A model generated the notes under the pieces. That model was not told the DNA's origin. It searched no databases and saw only the letters and a program-made list of their open reading frames with translations. Below, in pieces: positions 11,401 to 21,770 of a stretch of DNA of 64,000 nucleotides. The number at the start of each line of letters is the position of its first letter. Within the stretch, counting starts at the first letter, position 1. The position numbers and the translations under genes were made by a program. The stretch is from Echinostoma caproni (Eukaryota > Platyhelminthes > Trematoda > Plagiorchiida > Echinostomatidae): assembly GCA_900618425.1 (NCBI GenBank), contig UZAN01039492.1, positions 46,053 through 110,052 of the forward strand. The letters run 5' to 3'.

Positions 11401-13247
11401 GATACGAAATCAGATTAGGCAGTGGAATGTTTTGCTTCGAGCGCTAGGTGCTTTGAGCCTTACTCATGGAATTTAGTATGATATTGCCGAAAATAAGACG
11501 TAAAATATTTGTACTGATGTCCACTCATGTATTTTCTTCTGTCCGTCGAATGACATTTAAAGATATGATTTATCGATATCTACCACGGTCGTAAAATAGG
11601 CTCAGATTGTATATATACATATATATATATATGTAGTTAGTATGAGTTGATTTCTGAATAGCTGCTTTGATCCAAATAATGTGTAGCTAATCAGAAGCTA
11701 CTCACAACAACCAAGCTGTCTTAACGACCCAACATATTTTAGTATCATAGTAGTAATGATGAGCAACAGTATGCAACAGTATGTAGGAAAACTATACTAT
11801 CCGAGATGCAGATGTTCGGCACTTTGTGGGTAAACTGATTCACTAAAAAGGCTTTTCCCTGAAATGAAAAACAGTGAAGTTATCAGTTCTCTGGTCACCA
11901 GACCGATGTACTACGTATACAAAGGATCTAACGCATCGTGCTCGGTTTGTGTTCATCCATCACATGAAGTCTTCTATAATTTAGTCAGCTGTTGAATCCG
12001 GGAGACCGTTTTTCCTAAAACAATGCTCACGGTGTAGCGTAGTTACTGATTATGAGCTTTTTGAAAATGAAGCCAAACAAGGCAAACAAACCTGTAGTGT
12101 AATTGCATTCGTTCAGCGTACTCATTCCCTGTTTTCACTTGATAGGCAAATTGAAAGTTATTCAATCTCTCCCGAATGTCGCAGATCGAACAATTTCACA
12201 TTTTATATGGCTAAATTGAATCTATCGTAACGATCGATATACAAATCCGGATTAACAATGAGCCAGAAACTGGACATGGCAGTGTTTGAGCGGTTTTGGT
12301 GTATGCTTGAGAGCAACGTCGTCGTTCACCATTCACGTGCAAGTGTGTCAACAGTTGGCCTGCCGCGATACTAATCCGATACATAAGCAGGGAGCTTATC
12401 ACTGAGATTTTGATGAGAAGGTGTCCACGTGGAGTGTGTCAACCTCTGAAGAAAACTATGGAAATGAAAGCCCATCACTGTAAACTTGCTCAGAAAGCCT
12501 ATAACTATTTATATTTAGGTTCTCTCAATGTCCGGTTATATTTGAACAGAAATTATGGTATGCCTACTATTGTATATACCTGATAACCTTTGCCTGTTGG
12601 CACTGCAAATGATACCAATGGCTGGTGTTCGCGTGACAAAGAAAGGGGGTATAATTTTTGTATTACAATACAAGCAATTTCGGATTATTAAAAGGACACA
12701 AAAGTACTCACTGATGAAGAGTCTAAAACAGGACGAATAAGGTAACAAACACGAAATACTTCGAAAAAGAACCAACTTCATTTGCTATACAACCAAGCTC
12801 CATATCCGATTATAGGTAATTTAATACCGAGTAATCAAGTATCTCTTTATTGATCTGGGTTTTATTTTATACCCTGCTCCTTTATTTCAGCACACCGCTG
12901 AGTATCATATTGTGTTACTGAATTTTAGAACAGTGAAACGTAGTACAATTTTCTTGCTGAGACTTATCTTAATGTGAATGTCATCACACTTTTCCCTTGG
13001 TCACGGTTTTGAACTGAATTATCCGCGCATTTTGACTTTAGTATTCTAGATAAAACGCACTGATTAAGCACAGGACTCCTTGCGTGTCATTCAAGAACAG
13101 TTTGTTCAAAAGTATCAAAAACGTTTTGCATTAAAACGAAACATTATCCTGGCGGACCTCTTTCAATACATGGGGAAGAATCCTTTGATCCAATAGCTTG
13201 TAATTATCATCTCGGAATGCCATTCACTATACCTTTTTTAGTTTAGG
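8451..13247. other. No recognisable gene
   Basis: About 4.8 kb of AT-rich sequence. It holds an AT dinucleotide run at 11608-11633. Short frames at 9144-9407, 9420-9680 and 9833-10072 show no motif or splice context and are within chance length. Confidence 0.55.
11608..11633. repeat. AT dinucleotide microsatellite
   Basis: About 26 bases of TA repeats interrupted once by a C. Comparable AT runs occur at 48035-48070. Confidence 0.85.
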
Positions 13248-13352
13248 ATGTGCGAAATCCAAATTAACATGTCCGACCTCCAATTTAAGATGTTGGAGAT
13301 CGAATTTAAGATGTAGCAATATGAACTTAAGATGTCCGAGTATCAATTTAAG
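13248..13352 (+). repeat. 21-bp tandem minisatellite encoding heptads (5 units)
   Basis: Five contiguous 21-bp units begin at 13248, 13269, 13290, 13311 and 13332. All start with ATGT, and most end TTTAAG or a close variant. A partial sixth unit starts at 13353. Because the unit is a multiple of three, one frame stays in register and reads the heptads MCEIQIN, MSDLQFK, MLEIEFK, M*QYELK and MSEYQFK. Substitutions respect the heptad pattern except for one stop in unit four. No flanking open frame or splice site supports a gene, so I call it a minisatellite, possibly the relic of a heptad-repeat coding segment. Confidence 0.85.
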
Positions 13353-13925
13353 ATGCCATTTTGCTATATTTTCACTCTGTACTGTACAAGGAACTATCCA
13401 CAGGTACTATCCACTATCCGAAAGGTTTAGGAGGTGAAAGGCATATTCACAAGAACCTAATGGTAGGTTCAGATTACCAAACCAATCATTTTTAGGACTC
13501 TAGCAAAGGAATTGTTTCGATGAAAACCTAGGAAGCTGTCTGACAGTAAAAGTGATTACGATCGATTTGGGTATTGGAACTGATCTGAACGACTTTCATA
13601 CCAAACTATGGCTGACTTCAGCATATCCTCTGCTATTGTTAAATAACAAGAGATTTGAGAAACATTAAACATAGTAATCATAATGATAATAGTGGTAATA
13701 ATAATAAACACTCATTGACAGCGGCTGGGGCACAATGAACCTATTTTGATAGGCCTCCATTTGAATGGTTGTTTGTTTATGAATAATGTCACCAACCCAC
13801 TCTTTCCATGTTTCTATAACATTTTCGGTTCTGGACAACGGATATTCGGAGAGAAATTCACTTCAAAGCATTTCGTTTGCACAAATGTCCCCAATCATAT
13901 TTATCCGACCCATAGACAGACGTGT

Positions 13926-14162
13926 TTACATTCGTTTTTTGTACACCAGTTTTTTCCTTTCCTCAAACCCTGATATGTTTGTTTGTTTGTTATTCGTTTC
14001 AACAATGAAGTCTTCCGCTTGATGCATGGATGAAAATCCCCTGATGTTGTAAGTCATGCTCTTTCGTTTGTCGCCATCAATCAAGTATCCGCTACACTTA
14101 GTCTCGAGCATTTTTGTGGCATCGCCGCGAGCGTTCTCTCTGGGCTTTGACTCGCCCCTCCC
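13926..14162 (-). CDS. Candidate minus-strand exon, unidentified
   Basis: On the minus strand, an acceptor-like CTATCTACAG ends at 14163 and is followed by about 78 codons to a stop at 13926. The frame is GC-richer than its surroundings and reads like protein: charged and balanced, with segments such as CSGYLIDGDKRKSMTYNIRG and SSMHQAEDFIVE. The tract before the acceptor is not strongly pyrimidine-rich, and I find no convincing donor, so it would be a last exon. I do not recognise the product. An overlapping plus-strand frame (14114-14317) is rich in Cys and His from TG-rich sequence and is the less likely reading. Could be chance. Confidence 0.22.
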   Translation of the reverse strand, partial: GRGESKPRENARGDATKMLETKCSGYLIDGDKRKSMTYNIRGFSSMHQAEDFIVETNNKQTNISGFEERKKLVYKKRM

Positions 14163-15639
14163 CTGTAGATAGTTGTGCATGCCAATCGCCACATTCTGTA
14201 TTGTGCGTCTGGGTTGCTGCTGTGCATGTTAAGAATATGTGCGTGCATCCGCGTACACAATATTATGTGTGTGCTTGTGCCGTCGTGTGTTTTCAGGATC
14301 AAGGACTGGATTTTTGATGGCGCAAACGTCTAAACCGCTCGATGTCACACTCTATGTGCTGTCTGAACGAGTACGTTTTACCCCACACCTCTTTCCACCG
14401 TCAAAACACGTGTCTCATACCACTTGTTTACATGACAGTTACCGTGCATAGTAACACATTTGGATGTTTAGGCGAGTCATTCAACTGAAGTGGAGAAGCC
14501 TTAACTGGATCGCGTGGGGAGGGAGATCGACTGGCACCCGATATCGTCGTTATACCATTCGTTGTCCAGCTCGCAAAGACGTTCGTGAGGATAATCTGGT
14601 ATAACTTAAACCTGATGCGTTGGTTATCATCAAATAAATAGATAGAATGGTGAAATAACCCTGATCTGGGGAATATTTTTATTTTTGTCCAGCTGACCTA
14701 TTGCGCTAGGATGTGCATATGTAACGAATTTTCCCAAGGGGAATAGATTAGTTTAAAATCGAAAAACATAAACCACTCTTTTTTATAAAACAAGTAAACA
14801 TTCTTCTTTGACATATTGTTATGCAATCTGAGGATCAAAATTACCAATGAATATGTTCCAAGCAAACGATTTCAAGGGTGTATGACTTTTTATTTGGTCA
14901 CTTTTACGTTCTTTGGTTTCCATCAAAAGCCATAAACTTCACCCGTATTTGGAAGCTTCTAAAGTGTACCAGATGGTGATATAAATAAATCGAATGTGAA
15001 TAATTTGGCTTTTAGAGTGCGAGGGTGAAGACAAACGTTCCGGTTCAGGAGTCCTTCTGAAAATTTGTAACTCATGATCACAGGAAACATATGCGGTAGT
15101 AGACAGTATTGAATTTGAATGAAATCAATTTTCATAAGCTTACGTTTCACGGTGCAAATGAGTATGGACTAACGTCAATAGTCGATAATAAAGTATCCAG
15201 GAACACCATGGTCGATACGCTAGTGTCGACTGAATTATTGATAACAGGTTAAAGTGATACACACTCCAAACAAATCACAGGTACTAAACGACATATTACA
15301 GCGATTTTTCAAATATTGTGAGCTGTCGATAGGAGAAAACTCTCAATTACCAATCATTTTTGATTATCACCGTAGTATTTCGAATTGTGTACATCTGTTG
15401 CCGTCTATTTAGGGTTCCTATTGAATTTCAGTATTTTGCTATTGATTTTAAATGCCCACAATAAAATGATTCCAATTTTGCGCACCCTTAATATACTACT
15501 TATTTAGGTGTCAATAATTCGGGGAATTAAATGCAACTTGTGTTCACGTAGGTTGTAGTGGAAAATTATCAAAAATATAATGGGAATTGCCTCTTGGATT
15601 GAAAACTCAAGTGGATGGAGAAAGACTGTGAAACGTTTG
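14163..15639. other. No recognisable gene
   Basis: TG-rich up to about 14290, then ordinary AT-rich sequence. No motif-bearing frame is seen. Confidence 0.5.
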
Positions 15640-15785
15640 TGAAGATCCCCACATTGGCGGATGTATGTTTGACTCCCAGCACCACCGCCAAATTCTCGAG
15701 TTTGTGTTGTATGGCAAACGTTTGATTGACCGCGTCCCCCCTTCTTGAAAATTGTATCTGTCTATTCAATATAAAACAGGGAAAG
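15640..15785 (+). mobile_element. SINE-like retroposon, copy 2
   Basis: Plus-strand copy of the family at 6300-6525. A decayed B box (GTTTGACTCCC near 15667) is followed by CACCACCGCC, AATTCTCGAGTTTGTGTTG, TATGGCAAACGTTTGATTG, a C-run (GCGTCCCCCC near 15731), TTCTTGAAAATTGTATCTG and TATTCAATATAAAAC. The spacing from B box to C-run (about 64 bp) equals that of copy 1 (about 65 bp). The head is too decayed for a clear A box. It sits just upstream of another decayed LINE. Confidence 0.7.
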
Positions 15786-15949
15786 ATCTGTTTTGTATTG
15801 AATAACCTCAGAGACCATTCACAGGCTGAACACGATCATCGTATATCACGCAGATTATCAGAGAATTTCAATACACCACTGAATGCAATCGAATATGGTA
15901 TAAATGTTCATGTGCTTCAAATTACCTGGATAAATTTCTGATAGGTTTC

Positions 15950-17640
15950 CTGAGACTGATTGGCACTGATAGATTTAATGTTCTCCTGCGGTACACGTGA
16001 CGATGTATACGGGGCCACAATGAAGCGAAATGCAACATTCCAATTGATCGCAAGACCACAGGATATAAGCAGTTGTCGATGTTTTATTCAATTACAACTG
16101 CTGTTGGTACTAAAAGGACGAATGCTACCCTCAATCTATTTTTCCTAAATGGTTTCAGTTTCCTGCAGTTATCCTATTGGGTCCTCTGACCATTATGTTA
16201 TTGAGATTTACCCCAAGGTTTTCAGCTCAATTAACCACAAACGTGTAACTCACTATCGAGACCATAATCTTCGAAGGCCACAACATTACTCTACAAATCT
16301 TATGAGAATCATGAGCATAGTTGCTTTGAGAGATTTCTGAGTAATTTCTGACCCCGAAATATCTACTTTCTGTCCTCACTTAAATGAGTATCTCAACTTC
16401 TGTGCCAAAGTTTCCTGTCCATGGGAAACCCTCTACATCTAAATGCTGTTTTTCTCCCTTCTGAAGAAAACAATAAATCTAATGACTATCATTTGATGAG
16501 GACCATATAACGGTTCATTAGGACTGAAGATCACCTTCTACATTTTGTTTATGCTCAATGGATTCTTCGGAATTAAGGCCCATGAAGTACGTGAGTAATC
16601 GTTATACCGTTTAGCGGTTCTTCTGTTCGTGGGCACTCTTTGCCAGCCGATATTCTATAGATATAAGACTTGAATTTATCAAACTACCTGATCCCGAATT
16701 TTTCGAAGGTTTGAGTTTGCCCCTCCCCCTTACACTATTCCGTTGGTGACCGATCCGACAGAAATAAATGAAGAGTTACAATCTTTGAACCCTCAAAAAA
16801 AATGGTGGATTAGATGGATTACCAAAACGAGTTAAAAAATTCGCTAGTGCCCTGCCACCAATCTTGCCCAAAGTTTCAAACTATTTTAGTTCGTAGTGTT
16901 TGACAACGGATTGCTGGAGAACGACCAGCATTACACAAAATTCCAAACAATTTTCAACTGACATTTTTCTCATAGCTTGTACGTCGATCATCCTGAAGGT
17001 ATAGAATAGTTTTACGCCAACGGCTACCACAGTTACACATGTTTGATTACAGTAAATTTGCCTATTGTCGTAAACGATCTATCCTTGATGCTATGAGTTC
17101 CCTAGTGCAGTTAATTCTGTAATCACCTGGTACCAACTATTTGGGTGTTATACTTAACTATTCCCTTTCTTTGTATGAGCATATCAAAATGTATTTGCAA
17201 AAGGCAGAAGCCTTTCTTTTTTCGTGCTAGGCATAAGCCGATTTGTCATTCCCTCTCATATGATTAAGGACTTTGTACATGCTTCTATCATTCCCCACTA
17301 ATTATATTTTTTTTAATGAGTTGTGTGATATGAAGATTAGTTAGACTTATCTATTTGTTATGATTTACCAAAAACTCACCTGATGGATTACACCACGTTG
17401 TCTCCCAACACACTAATGGGTGTTATAAACTGGCTCACAAAATGCTGGCTGACTCCTGTCACCCTCTCATACTCACGTTATTCAAATATATTTCAATCTA
17501 TTCTCCTGGCTTCATGTAAAAATAATTTGGGACAGACAGAAAAGCGTACCATTCAGTGATGGTTCCTTATATTGGTTGCTACTGAAACCTTATTATGCAA
17601 GATTTGTTCACAACTTTGAGTTAATTAAACAAACGTAATC
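15950..17640 (+). mobile_element. Heavily decayed CR1-like LINE
   Basis: No long frame survives, but motif islands appear on the plus strand in the right order across three frames. PIGSSDHYVIEIYPKV at about 16173 is the end of the endonuclease. An RT finger block near 16780-16840 reads SLNPQK, then after a frame shift GGLDGLPKRVKKFASALPP. TNYLGVILNYSLSLYEHIK at about 17133 includes the YLGV motif after the palm, and SRFVIPSHMIKDFVHASIIP follows near 17230. A HRLAHKML-like stretch near 17425 fits the C-terminal helix. The catalytic palm itself is not readable. This is older than the copy at 43690-46455, judging by the number of stops. Confidence 0.7.
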
Positions 17641-18639
17641 TGTTGTTAAATACGTGCATCTTTGTGGGGTATTTGGCACCTTTATTTTACATCAGATGAC
17701 GTATTTAAGAAATTTGTTGACTTTACTTTACTGGATAAGTTATAAAACTAGACATCAGCCTTGAAGCTTTGACTTTTACATCGATTGGAAAAATCTTTAT
17801 GCTGTATTTTACATCCGGTGATCACTGACCTGGATTTATCGGCTTGTGGAATTGTTCCATTCCTCATAATACATTAGAGTTATGCATTTTTATGAATTTG
17901 TATTTGATACTTCGGTTGACAGTGATCCAATCCGATATGGTATAGTACAGAAACTGAGAGATGATAATTATAATATTTTGTGAGTTGAGGTTTGTGAAAA
18001 GTAATGGCTTTGTTTGACCTCCTTCGAAATTTAGTGGGAAACGATTGATAATCTCTCCTGATCATGTAGAGTGGGGATTCACGTAAAACTATAATAGGTT
18101 AAGGTATTTATTGCACAATTAAATTTTATTCAACCCCTTGTAGATCAATCGATATTAATTAATTAATAGATCAGTGTCTGTAAATTTCCCGTTCTAAAGC
18201 TGGTCCTCTTTTTTCAACTTTTTCGCTTCAAACTACCATAGTGTATGGAGTTGCTTTCTTCAATGGCCCTTGTTTGCGTTATTTTGGTGAATAAGCAGAT
18301 AAGGAAAGTTTTACCTCATTTAATAAGCTCATAAACTGTTTGACTTAAATAGGATTCTATTGTCTGCTCAGTTCTGTTTGTATGACCTGCAAAATCAATA
18401 ACCACCGTCAGTTATACATAATTTATGTTCATATCACCGCAAAATAATGCTAAAAGCGTTCTCGGGAATTCTAACAATATGTTTATAAATAAACTGATTC
18501 AATGAAAAAGATTCTGTTAAGCTGAATGCCATCAAAGCTTTTCCAGTATTACCTGAATAATCGAACAGGGGAATCAAAGCGGCTGGCATTTCCTGACTTG
18601 TACGCAAGGATACATACATACGCAATGCAGCTTGCGGGT
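17641..18639. other. No recognisable gene
   Basis: AT-rich spacer between two decayed LINEs. No motif is seen. Confidence 0.5.
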
Positions 18640-19290
18640 GGAGACGCAGTATGGTTTATGCGAAAACCAATCGTGTCTTAGGAATCTGCTAGTCTTTCTG
18701 GATTTCGTGAAGGAACAGCTGCACATGGGGACAAGTCTCGTCATCTACCACTCAGACTTCTATAAGGCCTTTGACTCCGTGAAATAACAGCTGCTGCTGG
18801 AAAGCTAACAGTAAAGGTGATCCACCCTCACTTAGTCAGGTGGACTGAGAGTTATCTGACGGAGTGTACCTCTAGTATTAGGGTGGAAGAGGCTTGGCCG
18901 GGCTGTAGGCATGCGTACAGTGGGTTCCCCTGTGCTTGGTCCTTGGACCGTTGCTGCTCCAGCTATTCATCAAGGATCTAGTTCCCTGATTATTTAAAGC
19001 GTCGTTCTATTTTATGCAGACCGCGTTAAACTTCTTGGATCACATAAGGTGTTAATCCTCCAACTAGATCTAAATGTATTGAGAGCGTGGTCTACTAAGT
19101 GGGATCTATTACTGAACGCAGCCAAGCGTAAGATCTTGAAAGCAAAAGTTATCAGGGAGCTGAGCCACACTACGTAGGAGACACCTACTCCATCGGAATG
19201 AAGTCAGCAATGGAAGGTGATACAACACAAAGTGGGAAAACTCAAGGCAATCGAGCGCATCAGAGCAACATTTTTCTCGCATTGGTAATT
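18640..19290 (+). pseudogene. Decayed LINE reverse transcriptase fragment
   Basis: One frame reads SCLRNLLVFLDFVKEQL followed by GTSLVIYHSDFYKAFDSVK, matching the SC..NLL....... and D.iYLDFSKAFD blocks (motif A) of CR1/Jockey-like RTs. Further on are a VHPHLVRWTESYLTE stretch (the W...YL..R block) and LDLNVLRAWSTKWDLLLNAAKRK (the W...W.L.LN..K block after motif C). Stops and frame changes separate them, and motif B and the catalytic box are not recognisable. The pattern is close to the element at 43690-46455, so it may be an older, 5'- and 3'-truncated member of that family. Confidence 0.75.
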
Positions 19291-20715
19291 AAAAACACAT
19301 GAAGCAAGTTAACTGAGCACATAGTGGCGTCAAAAACCGTTATCGAGTTCAATCTGAATATTGACGCCTTCTGGGCAAAATCGTACCCCGATTTTATCTG
19401 AAACCGGGGCTCTGGTCACAACTGGCTTTTTCTTTACTGTGCCCTAGCCTTTGCATTACGCTCCTCTATCTTTACCTATTTCATCTCTATTTTTCGAACA
19501 TGTGCAACCACTTGCACGTACAATATTCATCACGAATAATACTGATATTTCTCAAAAACCACCTCCGTCACTCATCATTAACCAAGCTCCTTCTCCCTGA
19601 CACATCCATAACTCTGAGTAACTGGGAGCGGAGGGCTGCGAGCTGCTGCTTTGACACTTTCAAAACCTCAAACAGTCATTAAGAGAAACCATCGTAAGTG
19701 GATTTTACTTTCCCGGAACCGCATTAACTCAACGTCTTGTTACTCTCAAGCACATTAACACAACAAACTGAATCGATTTTGTCTCCGCCACAAAACCTTT
19801 GGTCTGTCCCCTAACCTTTTCATTCTTGTACAGCAAACTTTAGCAAATTAAGAGTCCTTTAGTTGGTTTAAATTTGTATGCAATTCGTTCGTTGCCAGGT
19901 GTTGCCCCCCGCCCATTGCTGCTCGGCTACTGTTCACGTTTCTTGGTGTAGTTATTTTAAACACAATAAATGGTGAAAATTTATCCAACTGACTGAATCG
20001 CAAAATAGATGGTAAATGCAGGACTTCTGAGAATCGCTACCAATTTATTTTAATCCATTTATACATCTATATAGCTTAGCTTGACTGTATGCATTTGCAA
20101 TAACGGATGATCTGATTAGGACATCAAAGAAAACAACTATGTTTGCAGTTACCTTTTTCGATTTAATTATGTTTAGAAGATGAAGATGAGTTTGGGTTTC
20201 TATGAGTGTCCCAAATGGGAATTGAATTTGGAATAATGAAAAGAATTCTATGCAATTAGCATTTGCTGGTTTTAACCAGGAAACATCACGTGGTGCTAAT
20301 TATCGGTAAGAAAAACATGATTCGGTCAATCTGTTGTGGATATACCTCAAATGACAAAGTTGACTCATTTCAAAATTGCTATGCAAGCTTGTTGACATCC
20401 CCAACGTGTACTTTCATTGTCGAAGGTTCAGATGGAAGTGAACGATGAACTCTTTTTATGTACGCTTTTTGCGAGTAAAGCGCTGACTGCTGCCAGTATT
20501 AGAAGTAATTTAACGTGGATAAGTGTTCCTTTGAATGAACGAAGCTATTAACTCATAGACATAACTGTCTCAAGTGTTGGAATGGTTACTTTGTCATGGA
20601 AACCAATTTTTATTTGATGATTTGTCTATGTTTATTAGCTGTAAACCGGCATTGTTTGACTACGTTCAAATGATTGCTTTCATTACTCGAACATCGAGTA
20701 CGAGTAAATTATTAC
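19291..20715. other. No recognisable gene
   Basis: Pyrimidine-rich in parts (about 19430-19700), then AT-rich. No supported exon or named repeat. Confidence 0.5.
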
Positions 20716-20866
20716 CTTCATCGATGCACCACATGTAACTTGATATTTCACATAATCTCCACTTTATGCTATAAGATCCATCAATAATTCCGATACACAT
20801 GTGCTGGACAGGAGATCCACGAAGATTATCTTCATACTTCCCAAAAGATTTCATTTTAAAAATCAC
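20716..20866 (-). CDS. Candidate exon with thyroglobulin type-1-like pattern
   Basis: The minus-strand frame contains MCIGIIDGSYS, then RLC, then SSYMWCIDEG, followed by a possible donor AAG|GTAATA at 20716/20715. Thyroglobulin type-1 domains carry the pattern C..DG.Y...QC...(S/T)G.CWCVD..G, and the spacing here matches it closely. Seen and odd: the first Cys of the CWC core is Met, and the Gln before the preceding Cys is Leu. No good acceptor is visible upstream, and a stop lies just before the frame opens. It may be a decayed or divergent domain, or chance. Such domains occur in secreted matrix proteins and protease inhibitors. Confidence 0.22.
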
Positions 20867-21200
20867 TCAATTCTTCGAGGCTTCACACGTTTTTATTTTA
20901 TTCCATTATCTGTGACCCTTATGAATAGACCAGGAGCTCTTCAATAATAAATAAAGAGAATAATTGCAAAATAAAAGTGGGAACAACGGATACTCAAATC
21001 GAGACCAACAATGGTCTTTCATCTCATCTCTTTTTATGCGGTTTTGCGGTCCTCAATGAAATATACAACTTTGAATCCGACGTCAAACACTTATTCGGTG
21101 TTGTAGGATGCATGGGAAAGAAATTAAATTCTTGAAAGTTCGTTCTCGTAGCTCGGATGAACTGAATACCAGTTCGCCTGTTCGTCGAGTTTGGCAATTT

Positions 21201-21241
21201 GTTTGCAAACGTTTCATCACCAGTCGAGGTGACATTGTCAG
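21201..21241 (-). ncRNA. Hammerhead-ribozyme-like relic in Penelope 3' end
   Basis: From 21241 downwards the minus strand reads CTGACAA, then TCACC (21232-21228), a six-base loop, GGTGA (21221-21217), T, GAAAC (21215-21211), and the self-complementary GTTTGCAAAC (21210-21201). This is the hammerhead order: CUGANGA box, perfect stem II, GAAA box, short stem III. The CUGANGA box reads CTGACAA, so the catalytic G8 is A and activity is unlikely. Stem I pairing is not obvious. Its place in a Penelope terminal region is exactly where hammerheads are known, which raises my confidence above what the fold alone would give. Confidence 0.42.
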
Positions 21242-21408
21242 TAATCGTGAAGTAGTAGCGCTCAGTTTGTATCCTTTTGTTTATATATGTTCTTCTCCAA
21301 CTATTTATATTCCTTGTTCTCACTGTGGTTGACTTCGTTCGCCATTTAACTGGTGTGAGGGGCGGGTTCGGTCCGTTTTCAGGTCACCTCATGACCATTT
21401 TTATTGCA

Positions 21409-21702
21409 TCATTTGATCCTTGACTTGCGTTGGGGTGTACATGTGATCCAGTTAGAAGTATCTGTATATTGAGTTGAGCAAGGTTCCAGAAATACTCTGG
21501 AGTGTTTTGGCCGCACTTGGTCGATAATTCTCAGTGATCCGAAGTCAAACAAATGTCCCTCTTGATCTTCGTAGACGGAAATCAACGATAGCGGGTCTTG
21601 TCTCCTGGCTACCGATTGATTCTCACCGATCCTAGTTGAAAGGCTTCTCCAAGTGTGTCGTTTGGGCAGTTCTTGCAATTTATTTTGTAGATAACACTGC
21701 AT
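21409..21702 (-). pseudogene. GIY-YIG endonuclease domain of Penelope-like element
   Basis: Two frames join across one small indel. The first gives VIYKINCKNCPNDTLGE (IYKINCKNCPN at 21692-21660), which carries the CxxC pair and the position of the Y.GET motif. The second gives RSLSTRIGENQS, RRQDPLSLISV, LFDFGSLRIIDQ and RPKHSRVFLE. The family pattern is C..C...Y.GET.R.L..R..EH followed by a conserved H.F.F....I and R...E. The catalytic Arg (in STRIG) and Glu (in FLE) positions look kept, while the second Tyr of the active site reads Leu. This endonuclease nicks target DNA to prime Penelope integration. The frame break makes it inactive. Confidence 0.75.
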
Positions 21703-21770
21703 TTATCCTTCACCGCTGTTCTCTCCTTTGGTTTTGCCGGACGTCCCCTTAAACAGGCGGTCGGATTTTG

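Larger units (their letters stand above)
21050..21770 (-). mobile_element. Penelope-like element, 3' part
   Basis: The minus strand carries, in order, a basic linker, a GIY-YIG endonuclease remnant (21410-21700) and a 3' region including GATGAAACGTTTGCAAAC (21218-21201) and NRRTGIQ/IRATRT-like sequence. Penelope-like elements encode an RT fused to a C-terminal GIY-YIG endonuclease and carry hammerhead ribozymes in their terminal repeats; both traits leave traces here. No RT is recognised upstream (21771 and beyond), so the copy is 5'-truncated, as most Penelope copies are. The assignment rests on the endonuclease pattern and the location of the hammerhead-like fold. Confidence 0.75.
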
